From assembly GCA_944391085.1 (NCBI GenBank), contig CALXSE010000006.1, positions 51,964 through 115,963 on the forward strand: a stretch of 64,000 nt of DNA, in the 5' to 3' direction. Shown piece after piece: positions 25,522 through 33,912 of this stretch. Each line of letters starts with the position of its first letter. Position 1 is the stretch's first letter. Source of the DNA: an uncultured Kiritimatiellota bacterium (GTDB taxonomy: Bacteria > Verrucomicrobiota > Kiritimatiellia > RFP12 > DVOR01). The translations under genes and the position numbers were made by a program. The notes beneath the pieces were generated by a model that saw only the letters and a list, made by a program, of their open reading frames with translations, made no database searches and was not told the DNA's origin.

Positions 25522-27308
25522 GGGCGCACCTCCAGGGGTTTGTCCGCCGGGATGCCGAGGCTGCGGCCGATGTCCTCCGCGACGGCGGCGAAGACGGGCG
25601 CGGCGACGCTGCCGCCCATGCGGTAGGCGCCTTTGGGGCGCTCGATGGTGACGAGGATGGCCAGGCGCGGGGCGGTGGCCGGGAAGACGCCCACGAAGGT
25701 GGCGTTGTAGTCGCTGTGGTTGTAGCCGCCCTTGACGGGGATCTGGCCGGTGCCCGTCTTGCCCGCGACGGTGTAGCTGCGCAGGTTCGCGCGCCAGGCG
25801 GTGCCGCCGGCGGAGCGGTCGGTGACGGAACGCAGCATGTCGAGCACCTGGGCGCTGACCTCCGGGGAGAGGGGCCGCCCGAGCACCTGCGGGGCGTTGG
25901 CCAGGACGAGCCCGCCCTCGTGCGTGCGGATTTCCTTGAGGATGGTGGGCTTCATGCGCACGCCGCCGTTGGCGATGGTGGCGAAGGCGTTGCAGAGCTG
26001 CACGGCGGTGACGGCGATGCCCTGGCCCAGGGGCATCCGCGTGGGCGAAAGCTTGTCCCACTCGCGGTAGGGGCGCAGGATGCCGGCCTCCTCGCCCACC
26101 AGCTCGATGCCCGTGGGCTGGCCGAAGCCCATCGAGCGGAAGGCGCGCCACAGGCGCTCGTTGGGCTCGGGCATCCCCTGCCCGGGGGCGGGCTCGGCCA
26201 TGCGCAGGCCGATCATCGCGGTGCCGATGTTGGAGGACTTCGCCAGGATCTCGCGCGGGGTGAGGATGCCGGTGGCGTGGTCGCGCAGGGGCTTGCCGGC
26301 GTAGAACCACACGCGCTTGTCGCCGACGTCGAAGCGGCTGTCCGCGCCGATCACGCCCAGCTGGAGCGCGGTGGCCACGGTGATGGCCTTCATGGCCGAG
26401 CCGGGCTCGTAGTTGCGCGAGATGGCGATGTTCTTCCATTGCTCCTCGTCCATGCGGCTGTAATCCTGCGGGTCGAAGCTCGGCAGGGTGGCCATGCCGA
26501 GCATCTCGCCGGTGTGGACGTCCTGCACCAGGATGATGCCGGAATCGGCCTGGTAGGTCTTGAGCGCCTCGGCGAGGGCGCGCTCGATGATGGCCTGCAC
26601 GGCGTTGTCGATGGTGAGGAAGACATTGTCGCCGTGCTCGGGCGGCACCTCCTCCAGGCGGCGGCCGCGGAGCTCGCGCCGACGGGCGTCGACCATCGTC
26701 AGGATGTGGCCGTCGCGCCCGCGCAGGGCCTTGTCGAAGCGCTGCTCGATGCCGTAGACGCCCACGTCGTCGTTGTTGATGAAGCCGATGACGTGCGCCA
26801 GGTGCGCGCCGTTGGGGTGCGAGCGCAGGGAGACCTGCTCGCTGTAGTTCACGCCGGCCAGGCGCCCCTCCTTCACCCGCGGCGAGCTGCGCTCGGCCAG
26901 GGCCCGCAGGACGGCGTCGTCCGACACCTCGCAGAGGCGCGTGGTGCGCCGCCCATGATCGCCGAAGAAGGCCTCGCGCACGCGCTCCTCGGGCACGTTC
27001 AGCAGCGCCGCCAGCTCCATCGGCAACGTCTCGCGGTCGACCCCGGGCGCGTCGAGGCGCGGGTCTTTGCGGTCGATGTAGACGACGCGGCCCGGGACGC
27101 TCTCCGCGAGCACCGCGCCGTTGCGATCCAGGATGCTCCCGCGCAGGCCCAGCAGGTCGCGTTCCTGCCGATAGTTGTTCTGGCGGATTTCCTTGCCGCC
27201 CAGGTGCAGCGTGACGAGCTGGGCCAGGACAAGCGCCAGGAGCGCGACGACGCCGACGAAGGCGGCCAAGATCCACCCGCAGGCCGTCTTCCGCTCCGAG
27301 CGCTCCAT
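25518..27308 (-). CDS. ftsI: Class B penicillin-binding protein (FtsI/PBP3-like)
   Basis: Peptidoglycan transpeptidase for septal wall synthesis. It has 596 residues: a short cytoplasmic N-terminus and one membrane helix (about 11-32), a pedestal region with GLRGSILDRNGAVLAES, then the transpeptidase with EPGSAMK (SxxK, catalytic Ser), KSSN (SxN) and AGKTGTG (KTG). It follows an FtsL-like gene in the order mraZ-rsmH-ftsL-ftsI of a dcw cluster, 31 bases downstream. No PASTA domain is seen at the C-terminus, which suits a non-sporulation PBP. The gene after it is dedA, not the usual murE. Confidence 0.92.
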   Translation of the reverse strand: MERSERKTACGWILAAFVGVVALLALVLAQLVTLHLGGKEIRQNNYRQERDLLGLRGSILDRNGAVLAESVPGRVVYIDRKDPRLDAPGVDRETLPMELAALLNVPEERVREAFFGDHGRRTTRLCEVSDDAVLRALAERSSPRVKEGRLAGVNYSEQVSLRSHPNGAHLAHVIGFINNDDVGVYGIEQRFDKALRGRDGHILTMVDARRRELRGRRLEEVPPEHGDNVFLTIDNAVQAIIERALAEALKTYQADSGIILVQDVHTGEMLGMATLPSFDPQDYSRMDEEQWKNIAISRNYEPGSAMKAITVATALQLGVIGADSRFDVGDKRVWFYAGKPLRDHATGILTPREILAKSSNIGTAMIGLRMAEPAPGQGMPEPNERLWRAFRSMGFGQPTGIELVGEEAGILRPYREWDKLSPTRMPLGQGIAVTAVQLCNAFATIANGGVRMKPTILKEIRTHEGGLVLANAPQVLGRPLSPEVSAQVLDMLRSVTDRSAGGTAWRANLRSYTVAGKTGTGQIPVKGGYNHSDYNATFVGVFPATAPRLAILVTIERPKGAYRMGGSVAAPVFAAVAEDIGRSLGIPADKPLEVRP

Positions 27309-27339
27309 CCCTGCGTCCCCTCCCGGCCCGTGGGCGGCC

Positions 27340-27738
27340 TCAGCGGCGGTTGCGGGCGACGGCCTCGCCGGCGCGTTCGCGGCGCTCCTGCGCCAGGGCC
27401 CGCACCAGGCTGGGGGGCATGGCCGCGCGCCCGTCGGCGGCGACGTGGACGGTGCGCTCGGGCGGGGCGTACTCCAGGCGCAGGCCGTGGCTGGCGATGG
27501 CGCGGTCGAGGTTGTCCTGCGCCACCAGGCGGTTCCACTTCACCTCCTCGCGGCGGAGCGAGGCCCGCTGCGAGCCGATGTCGCCCTCCAGCAGGTGGAT
27601 CTGCGCGCTCACCTGGTCGCTGCTGACGTTGATGACGCAATAGGCCAGCCACGGCGCCACGGCCGCGACCAGCAGGATCGCCATGCCGATGTTCGCCGGC
27701 TTGAAATGGAAGGTCTTCCTTCTGCGGTTTCTTCTCAT
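27340..27738 (-). CDS. FtsL-like cell-division protein
   Basis: A 132-residue protein with a basic N-terminus (RRNRRRKTFHFK), one membrane helix (about 16-36) and a following helical region (SAQIHLLEGDIGSQRASLRREEVKWNRL, split here as heptad-like) that could form a coiled coil. A positively charged tail ends it. Sequence similarity to FtsL is weak, as is normal for FtsL, but size, topology and position between rsmH and ftsI in a dcw-type cluster support the call. It lies 3 bases after rsmH. Confidence 0.7.
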   Translation of the reverse strand: MRRNRRRKTFHFKPANIGMAILLVAAVAPWLAYCVINVSSDQVSAQIHLLEGDIGSQRASLRREEVKWNRLVAQDNLDRAIASHGLRLEYAPPERTVHVAADGRAAMPPSLVRALAQERRERAGEAVARNRR

Positions 27739-27741
27739 GCC

Positions 27742-28677
27742 TCATCCCTCCGCCTTGCGCACGGCGCGCAGCTTGGCGCTGCGGGCGCGCGGGTTGGCCG
27801 CCAATTCCTCGGGCCGCGCCGTCACGGCCTTCCTCAACACCCATTCCGTGCGCGGGGTCTCGCCGCGCCAGGCGCTGCCGCCCTGCTGGAGCGCCTCCTC
27901 GCGCCCGCAATGGGCCTGGAAGAAACGCTTTGTCTCGCGGTCGCTCAGGCTCTCGAAGGTGATGACGGCCAGGCGCCCGCCCGGGCGCAGCAGGCGCAAC
28001 CCGCCCTCGAGGGCCCGGCGCAGCTCGCCGAGCTCGTCGTTCACCGCCATCCGCAGCGCCTGGAACACGCGCGTGGCCGGGTGCCGCCCGGGCGTGTGCG
28101 CCCCGCCGACGGCCCGCGCCACGACCTCGGCCAGGCGGAGCGTCCGGGTGATGGGCGCCTTGCGGCGCTCGCGGTCGATGGCCCGCGCGATGCGCCCGGC
28201 CTGGCGTTCCTCGCCCAGCTCGCGGAAAAGCCGCGCCATCTCCTCGACGCCCAGCCGCGCCAAAAGCGCCGCCGCCGTCTCGCCCGCGTCGTTGCGCATC
28301 CGCATGTCCAGCGGGCCGTCGGCGCGGAAGCTGAAGCCGCGCCCGGGCGTGTCCAGTTGGTCGCTGCTCACGCCCAAATCCAGCAGGATCGCGTCGGCCG
28401 CCTCGATACCGTTGGCATGGGCGATGGCCTCCAGGTCGCCGTGGCCGCCGTGGGCCAGCAGGTGCCGCCCCGGCACGTCGCCGCGCCGCAGGTTGGCCTC
28501 GGCGCGGGCCAACGCCTCGCCGTCGCGGTCGATGCCCAGGAGCGTCCCCCCGGGGCCGGCCAGGCGCATGACGGCCGCGGCATGGCCCGCCTGCCCCAGG
28601 GTGCCGTCCACGTAGACGCACCCGGGCCGGGGCGCGAGCGCCGCCACCGTCTCCTCCAGAAGCACCGGGATATGCAT
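27742..28677 (-). CDS. rsmH: 16S rRNA (cytosine-1402-N4)-methyltransferase
   Basis: Methylates C1402 of 16S rRNA in the P site. It has 311 residues. The start MHIPVLLEETVAAL, the SAM motif YVDGTLGQAGHA, LLDLGVSSDQLD, and the C-terminal VITFESLSDRETKRFF are diagnostic. The middle FRADGPLDMRM block is also typical. It is the second gene of the dcw-type cluster, 12 bases after mraZ. No anomalies. Confidence 0.96.
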   Translation of the reverse strand: MHIPVLLEETVAALAPRPGCVYVDGTLGQAGHAAAVMRLAGPGGTLLGIDRDGEALARAEANLRRGDVPGRHLLAHGGHGDLEAIAHANGIEAADAILLDLGVSSDQLDTPGRGFSFRADGPLDMRMRNDAGETAAALLARLGVEEMARLFRELGEERQAGRIARAIDRERRKAPITRTLRLAEVVARAVGGAHTPGRHPATRVFQALRMAVNDELGELRRALEGGLRLLRPGGRLAVITFESLSDRETKRFFQAHCGREEALQQGGSAWRGETPRTEWVLRKAVTARPEELAANPRARSAKLRAVRKAEG

Positions 28678-28689
28678 GCCTGCGCCTCC

Positions 28690-29163
28690 TCAGAAGTCGA
28701 GCGCCGCGAGCGCCTCGCCCAGCGCCGCCTGATCCACCGGCGCCTCGGGCGCGCGTTCCGCCGCCCAGACCTCGCCGTACGTCACCGCGCCCACAAAGGC
28801 GATCTTCGCCCCGATGCCCGCGAAGGCCAGCAGCCGGTCGCTGATGCGGATGCGCCCCTGCACGTCCAGCGGCAGCTGCTCGGTGTTCTGGCCCACCACC
28901 CGCAGTTTCCGCGCCACCGCCGGGTCGGCGAAGCGTTTGGCCCGCAGCTTCGCCTGGATGTCCTGCATCCGCTCCACGGAGAGCAGGCGCAGGCACTTCT
29001 CGTGCGGGTCGGCCATCACGAAGACATACTTCGGCCGCCCCAAGGCGTCGCGCCACCCCGAGGGGATCGTCACGCGGCGCTTCGGGTCAAGCGCATGCAC
29101 GGCCGAGCCGGTGAAGACCGCCTCGCCCTGCATCGCCTCCGAATCTGGGCTTTCCGAATCCAT
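28690..29163 (-). CDS. mraZ: Transcriptional regulator MraZ
   Basis: DNA-binding regulator of the division and cell-wall cluster, built of two AbrB-like halves. Family marks are HALDPKRRVTIPSGWRDAL in the first half and LDVQGRIRISDRLLAFAGI in the second. An in-frame ATG at 29187 lies upstream of the expected transcription start, so 29163 (MDSESPDSE) is preferred; a third ATG, MQGEAVF, gives the tightest match to other MraZ proteins and is also possible. It heads the operon mraZ-rsmH-ftsL-ftsI-dedA. Likely autoregulated, as in other bacteria. Confidence 0.92.
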   Translation of the reverse strand: MDSESPDSEAMQGEAVFTGSAVHALDPKRRVTIPSGWRDALGRPKYVFVMADPHEKCLRLLSVERMQDIQAKLRAKRFADPAVARKLRVVGQNTEQLPLDVQGRIRISDRLLAFAGIGAKIAFVGAVTYGEVWAAERAPEAPVDQAALGEALAALDF

Positions 29164-29188
29164 GCCTTGTCTGACCTTTTGTGACACT

Positions 29189-29218
29189 ATTAAACACTTT
29201 CCTCCACCGGACGGTCAA
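29189..29218 (-). promoter_or_regulatory. Promoter of the mraZ cluster
   Basis: Minus strand TTGACC (29218-29213), an 18-base spacer and TTTAAT (29194-29189). Divergent from the sialidase promoter in the same gap. Confidence 0.55.
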
Positions 29219-29314
29219 GCACAATCTTCCGTCCCTTGATTTTGCAGGCCTTCCGCCCGCCGCCGCCCCGCCGCGCGCGCCTTCCCGCGGCGGCTTCCCT
29301 TCCGGATGCGGATG

Positions 29315-29323
29315 TGTTAAAGT
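29315..29323 (+). promoter_or_regulatory. Extended -10 promoter of the sialidase gene
   Basis: TGT-TAAAGT; AAAGGAG follows near 29339 and the ATG at 29352. Confidence 0.5.
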
Positions 29324-29351
29324 ATCTTCAACCTAGCGAAAGGAGCCGATC

Positions 29352-30815
29352 ATGCGAACGACACTTCTTTTCTCCCTGGCCTTGGGCGCGGCGTGCGCGC
29401 AGGCCGCCATCTCGGGCGTCTCCGTCAAACCCACCGGCGCGCCGGCCATCAAGGGCCGCAAGGACGTCCCCATCGCCACGGTCTCCTTCTCGGCCTCCTC
29501 CGAGGCGCAGGCCGAGCGCCTCCGCCTCAACATCCGCGGCACGAACCCAAGCGACGTCCTCTGCCTCTCGCTCGGCCAATCCGAATGCGCGCGCGTGGCC
29601 AACGACGCGGCCACCTTCACCCTCCCCGTCAAGGCCGGCGAGAACAGCTTCCCGCTCTACGCCGAGCTCTCCGACACCGCCGACCTCGGCGGGCACATCT
29701 GCGTGGAAGGCAAGCGCATCCGCATCGCCAGCCTCGTCACCCGACCCGCCCAGGCGATCGCCGACCAGACGGTGAACGGCAAGCCGCGCGCCTCCAAGAA
29801 CTTCCGCATCCCGGGCATCGCCATGACGCCCAAAGGCACCCTCGTGGCCGTCTTCGACATCCGCTACAAGCACGCCGGCGACCTCCCGGCGGACATCGAC
29901 GTCGGCGTCGCCACCTCCACCGACGGCGGCAACACCTGGGGCCCCATCCGCACCGCCATGGCCTACAAGGGCCTCCCCGGCGGACAAGGCATCGGCGACC
30001 CGGCCATCCTCGTCGACCCCGCCAACGGCCGCCTCTGGGTCATCGCCCTGCGCGCCCCCGAATCCGGCCACCCCATCTTCAAGTCCAAAGCCGGCACCGT
30101 CGACCCCGCCCTGTGCGGCCAGCTCTTCGTCGCCTACTCCGACGACGAGGGCCAGACCTGGTCCAAACCCCGCAACATCACCGAGGCCGTCAAGCGCCCC
30201 GGCGACCCCGACACCGCGGATTGGGGCTGCATCTTCCAGGGCCCCGGCGCCGGCATCGCCCTCCGGGACGGCACCCTCGTCTTCCCCGCCCAAATCTGGG
30301 GCAACGACGGCAAGGCCCCCCACCACGGCGCCCTCATCTACTCCAAGGACCACGGTAAGACCTGGACCTCGTCCAAGGCCTCCCCCTTCGGCGGCTCCGA
30401 AAGCACCGTCGTCCAGCTCCCCGACGGCTCCCTCCTCCTCAACACCCGCGAGGGCGGCGGCCCCAGGACCCGCGTCACCGCGCGCACCACGGACCTCGGC
30501 CAAACCTGGCAGAAGGTCGAGACCTCCCCCCTGCGCCAGCCCGGCAACCTCTGCCAGGCCGCCATGCTCCGCGTCGGCGACGCCCTCGTCTTCTCCAACC
30601 CAGACTCCGGCAAGCGCGACACCATGACCCTGCGCAAATCCACCGACGGCGGCAAAACCTGGTCCAAAGGCCTCGTCTACGACCCCCGCCCCTGCGCCGG
30701 CTACTCCTCGCTCTGCCCCATGCGCCGGCACGGCCGGGACTACGTCGGCGTCCTCTACGAGGGCCAGAGCGACTACCACTACTTCCAGCGCATCCCCCTC
30801 GACGAAATCCCGTGA
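29352..30815 (+). CDS. Secreted exo-alpha-sialidase (GH33)
   Basis: Releases terminal sialic acid from glycoconjugates. It has 487 residues with a signal peptide (MRTTLLFSLALGAACAQA), an N-terminal beta domain of about 120 residues, then the six-blade propeller. The arginine-triad motif is FRIP at 151-154. Asp boxes are STDGGNTW (189-196), SDDEGQTW, SKDHGKTW, TDLGQTW and STDGGKTW. The Tyr-rich end (GRDYVGVLYEGQSDYHYF) is also typical. AAAGGAG precedes the ATG. The next gene starts inside its stop codon. No sialic-acid catabolism genes are in the window, so the use of the released sugar cannot be judged. Confidence 0.95.
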   Translation: MRTTLLFSLALGAACAQAAISGVSVKPTGAPAIKGRKDVPIATVSFSASSEAQAERLRLNIRGTNPSDVLCLSLGQSECARVANDAATFTLPVKAGENSFPLYAELSDTADLGGHICVEGKRIRIASLVTRPAQAIADQTVNGKPRASKNFRIPGIAMTPKGTLVAVFDIRYKHAGDLPADIDVGVATSTDGGNTWGPIRTAMAYKGLPGGQGIGDPAILVDPANGRLWVIALRAPESGHPIFKSKAGTVDPALCGQLFVAYSDDEGQTWSKPRNITEAVKRPGDPDTADWGCIFQGPGAGIALRDGTLVFPAQIWGNDGKAPHHGALIYSKDHGKTWTSSKASPFGGSESTVVQLPDGSLLLNTREGGGPRTRVTARTTDLGQTWQKVETSPLRQPGNLCQAAMLRVGDALVFSNPDSGKRDTMTLRKSTDGGKTWSKGLVYDPRPCAGYSSLCPMRRHGRDYVGVLYEGQSDYHYFQRIPLDEIP

Positions 30816-31402
30816 TTTCCCCCGAGACCCCCGCCGGCGAAGCCCCCTACGCCGTCCTCGACTTCGAGACCACCGGCGTCGTGCGGGGCTTCGCCTCCCT
30901 CCCCTGGCAGCTCGGCGCCGTCACCCTCCGGGAAGGGCGCGTCGAGCCGCTCTTTGACACCTATCTCCGCGTCCCCGAAGGCCACCCCTTCTCCAAGCAC
31001 GCGCCCGGCGGGCGCCACGCGGATCGCGCCGCCATCGCCAGGGCCCCGGAGGCGCTCGACGTCTGGGCGCGCCTCCACCCCTGCCTCGCCGCCAACGTCC
31101 CCGTCGCCCACAACATCGCCGCCGAGCGCACCATCCTCGCCCGCCTCGCCCCCTTCACCCGCTACCCGATCTGGGTCGACACCCTCCGCCTCAGCCGCCT
31201 GGCCTACCCCACCCTCCCCAGCCATGCCCTCGAAGACCTCATCCCCGCCCTCGGCCTCCAACCCGGGCTCGACGCCCTCGTCCCCGGGCGCGCGCCCCAC
31301 GACGCCCTCTACGACGCCGCCGCCTGCGCCCTGCTCCTCCGCCACCTCCTCGGCCTCCCGGGCTGGCGCGGGCTCGCCGTGGCCGACCTCGCCAGCCCCT
31401 AA
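30812..31402 (+). CDS. DEDDh 3'-5' exonuclease (DnaQ-like)
   Basis: A 196-residue exonuclease-fold protein. Motif I is LDFETTG near residue 16. Motif II is AHNIAAERTIL, with Glu where Asp is usual (E for the AHNA-FD aspartate). Motif III is HDALYDAAA (HxAxxDA). It starts with GTG overlapping the sialidase stop (GTGA), so expression is coupled. Alone of its kind here it may act in repair or proofreading, or as a general nuclease; the role is unknown. The stop TAA is preceded by CCC and is directly followed, in the +1 frame, by a CPBP protease with no start codon of its own. Confidence 0.82.
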   Translation: MISPETPAGEAPYAVLDFETTGVVRGFASLPWQLGAVTLREGRVEPLFDTYLRVPEGHPFSKHAPGGRHADRAAIARAPEALDVWARLHPCLAANVPVAHNIAAERTILARLAPFTRYPIWVDTLRLSRLAYPTLPSHALEDLIPALGLQPGLDALVPGRAPHDALYDAAACALLLRHLLGLPGWRGLAVADLASP

Positions 31403-32027
31403 GGCGCCGCGCGCCCTCGCCGCGGCCCTGGGCCTGGCCGTCGCCGCGCTCTTCTGCCTGGCCAACCTCCCCGCCCCCGCCGCCATCCCCGACGGCCTGT
31501 TCGTCCGCCTGCTCCTGGCGCAGGCCGTCGGCCTGCCCCTTCTGCTCCTCCCCGCCCTGCCCCTCCTCTTTCGCGGCGGCCTCCGCCCCCGCGGGCTTCT
31601 CCGCTGGCGCGGCCCCGGCGCGCCGGCCCTCGGGCTTTGGGCCTTCCTCGGCCACGCCGCCGCGCTCCTGACCTGCTGCTGGGCCCTCGCCGACCTCGCC
31701 GCCGACGGCTCCGAGCAGGACGCCCTCGCCCTCATCCGCGCCCTCACCCCAGGCCAGACCCTCGCCCTCATCCCCCTTGTCTGCGGGCTCACCCCCCTGC
31801 TCGAGGAGCTCCTCTTCCGCGCCGTCCTCCCGGCCGCCCTCCCCCGGCGGCTGGGCCTCCTCCTGCCGGCCGCCCTCTTCGCCCTTGCCCACGGCCCCGA
31901 CGCCTACGCCCTCCCGCTCTTCCTCATGGGCCTCTGGCTCGGCCTCCTCACCCAGCGCCAGCGCGCGCTCCTCCCCGCCATCCTGCTTCACGCCCTCTTC
32001 AACCTCCCGCCCCTCCTCCTCGCCTGA
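31401..32027 (+). CDS. CPBP-family intramembrane protease, start codon unclear
   Basis: About 208 residues with several hydrophobic helices and the CPBP (ABI, Rce1-like) motifs EELLFRAVLP (EExxxR), FALAHG (FxxxH) and LLHALFNLP (HxxxN). The catalytic set is complete. There is no ATG, GTG or TTG in this frame from 31,227 to the first helix. CTG codons at 31428 and 31434 sit right at the helix start. Either a CTG is used, or the ribosome shifts +1 at CCC-TAA of the preceding exonuclease gene and makes a fusion, or one base is wrong. Members act in protein processing or bacteriocin immunity; the function here is unknown. Confidence 0.72.
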   Translation, partial: KAPRALAAALGLAVAALFCLANLPAPAAIPDGLFVRLLLAQAVGLPLLLLPALPLLFRGGLRPRGLLRWRGPGAPALGLWAFLGHAAALLTCCWALADLAADGSEQDALALIRALTPGQTLALIPLVCGLTPLLEELLFRAVLPAALPRRLGLLLPAALFALAHGPDAYALPLFLMGLWLGLLTQRQRALLPAILLHALFNLPPLLLA

Positions 32028-32108
32028 CCTTTGGGGAGAGACGCCGCATTCCCCCGAGCGCAAGGGCAGGGCCTCCTTCGGGGCCCCGCAGCCACCGCGC
32101 CCCCGATA

Positions 32109-32117
32109 TGCTATACT
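32109..32117 (+). promoter_or_regulatory. Extended -10 promoter of the lipoprotein operon
   Basis: TGC-TATACT. Its last base is 7 bases before the ATG at 32124, so the message should begin at the start codon. Confidence 0.55.
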
Positions 32118-32123
32118 GGCCCC

Positions 32124-33542
32124 ATGCGTGGCGTTCGGACAATGCGGTTGCTCGCGGGGCTGGCGGCGGTGGCCGGCCTCTGCGGGTGCCTGTCGGTGGG
32201 GGAGCGGCTCGACGAGCAGGCCGCGCGGGTGGCCCTCGGCGATTACGGCGCGGCTTACCGAGACGCGGCGGAAGCCGCCGGCAAAGGCGGCGTGGACGGG
32301 CCCTTCTGGTCGGCCGAGGCCGGGGCGCTGGCCCTGATGCGGGGCAAGCCTGAGGCGGCGATAGGCCACCTCGACGCGGCGGACAACGGCTTCAACGACG
32401 TGGCGCGGCGGCGTTACGGCGCCTCGGCGGCGGACACCGCGGCGGCCCTCGCGGCGAACGACTGCCTGCTGCCCTACGCGCCCGAGGGGCTCGACCGCGT
32501 CTTCGCCAACCTCTACAAGGCCCTGGCCTACGGCGCGGCGGGGGACGCGGCGGCGATGCGCGTGGAGCTGAACCGCGCCCGCCAGCGTCAGTACGAATGG
32601 TTTTACCGGTGCAGCGAGGACATCGCCGAGGCCACGCCCGCCGAGCTCCCGCCCGCCGAGGCCGCCTGGGTGCGCGAGCAGGCCGGCAAGGCCGCCGAGG
32701 CCGCCGCCCCCCTGAACGCGGCCGTGGCCAGGGCCGCGAGCGCGGAGGGCGCCGAGGCCGCGCGCCTCTTCGGGAACCTGCGCGGCTTCGGCAACGCCTA
32801 TGCGGCCCACGTGGCCGGGGTGACGCGCTGGTGCGCGGGGGATTCGCCGCGCAACGACTTGGCGATGGCCGCGGCCCTGGCGCCGGGGAACGACGCGGCG
32901 CAGGCCGACCTGGCGGCGGAGCGGCGCGGCGAGCGGCCCCGCGGGCGGGTGTGGGTCTACGTGGAAGACGGCCTCGCGCCGCGGCGGGAGGAGGTGGCGA
33001 TGAGCCTGCCCTATCCCTCCATCGCGGGGCGTCTCAACGGCATCGGCACCCTCAGCTTCGCGGTGCCCAGGCTGAGGGCGCGGGGCGCGGCGGCGGCGGG
33101 CTATGCGGCCAACGGCGTGGCGTTGCGGCCCCTGGCGGACGTGGAGGCGCTGGCGCGCGATCAGTTCGCCCGCGCCTGGCCGGGCATCCTGGCGCGCCAG
33201 ATCGCCCGCACGCTCATCCGCCTGGCGGCGCAGGAGGGCGGGCAGGCCGCCCTCCACAACGCCACCGACAACGAACTCGCGCCCCTGCTCTATTCCCTGG
33301 CCATGATCGCCTGGGACGCAGGGACCAACGCGGCCGACCTGCGGTGCGCCGACCTCCTGCCCAAAACCGTCTGGATGGGCGCGGTGGCGCGCCCGGCGGA
33401 CGGGGTGGTGCGCGTGGCGCCGGCGGGGGGGCGGGAGATCGACGTGCGCCTGAAGGGGCGGGGGAACGCGCTGGTGTGGGTGCGGCGGCCCTCGTCCACG
33501 GCCCCCGCCACGGTGATGACCATCGACTTAGACAAGGAGTGA
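32124..33542 (+). CDS. COG3014-family lipoprotein
   Basis: A 472-residue envelope protein with a short signal peptide ending in a lipobox-like LCGC, so probably a lipoprotein. The DRVFANLYKALAYGAAGD and MRVELNRARQRQ helices match COG3014, a family of helical-repeat outer-membrane proteins of unknown function found next to LpoB and YcfL genes. No ribosome-binding site precedes the ATG, in line with a leaderless message from the promoter at 32109; an ATG at 32142 would give a shorter signal peptide. It heads a four-gene operon ending with two LpoB-like lipoproteins, so a role in peptidoglycan synthesis at the outer membrane is likely but inferred. Confidence 0.78.
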   Translation: MRGVRTMRLLAGLAAVAGLCGCLSVGERLDEQAARVALGDYGAAYRDAAEAAGKGGVDGPFWSAEAGALALMRGKPEAAIGHLDAADNGFNDVARRRYGASAADTAAALAANDCLLPYAPEGLDRVFANLYKALAYGAAGDAAAMRVELNRARQRQYEWFYRCSEDIAEATPAELPPAEAAWVREQAGKAAEAAAPLNAAVARAASAEGAEAARLFGNLRGFGNAYAAHVAGVTRWCAGDSPRNDLAMAAALAPGNDAAQADLAAERRGERPRGRVWVYVEDGLAPRREEVAMSLPYPSIAGRLNGIGTLSFAVPRLRARGAAAAGYAANGVALRPLADVEALARDQFARAWPGILARQIARTLIRLAAQEGGQAALHNATDNELAPLLYSLAMIAWDAGTNAADLRCADLLPKTVWMGAVARPADGVVRVAPAGGREIDVRLKGRGNALVWVRRPSSTAPATVMTIDLDKE

Positions 33543-33546
33543 CGCC

Positions 33547-33912
33547 ATGAAAACGAACGTTTGCACGCTTGCGGCCTGCGCCGCGTTGGCCCTGGCCGGG
33601 TGCGCCGGGCCCTATGCCGACCATGTCTCCGGCCCCGGGGCCGACGAGGTGGTGCTGATGGACGTGCGCACCGTGCGCGAGCCCAACAGCCTCTCGGCCC
33701 AGGTGACCCTGCGCAACGACGAGGGCGAGCCCCTGCGCCTGCGCTACCGCTTCACCTGGCTGGACGCCGCGGGCCTGGCCGTGGGCACGGGCAGCCCGAC
33801 GGACGCCTGGATGAGCGTCTCGCTCGCCCCTTACGAGGTGCGCTACCTGCGCGCCACCGCGCCCAGCGGGGACTGCGCGGACTTCCGGCTTTACCTGCAG
33901 GAGCTCGACTGA
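33547..33912 (+). CDS. YcfL-family lipoprotein (DUF1425)
   Basis: A 121-residue lipoprotein with signal peptide and lipobox (ALALAGC, Cys near residue 19). The body resembles YcfL: VTLRNDEGEPLRLRYRFTWLDAAGL is the family core, and a PYEVRYLRATAP strand follows. YcfL sits beside lpoB in E. coli as well, so gene order supports the name. AAGGAG before the ATG overlaps the stop of the COG3014 gene, and its own stop overlaps the next ATG (TGATG). Molecular function unknown. Confidence 0.85.
   Translation: MKTNVCTLAACAALALAGCAGPYADHVSGPGADEVVLMDVRTVREPNSLSAQVTLRNDEGEPLRLRYRFTWLDAAGLAVGTGSPTDAWMSVSLAPYEVRYLRATAPSGDCADFRLYLQELD

Noticed and set aside
33421..33432. Seven-G runs at about 33,425, 17,905 and 36,117 as further phase-variation sites
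   Set aside because: They are short, in frame or intergenic with no promoter, and expected by chance at this GC content.
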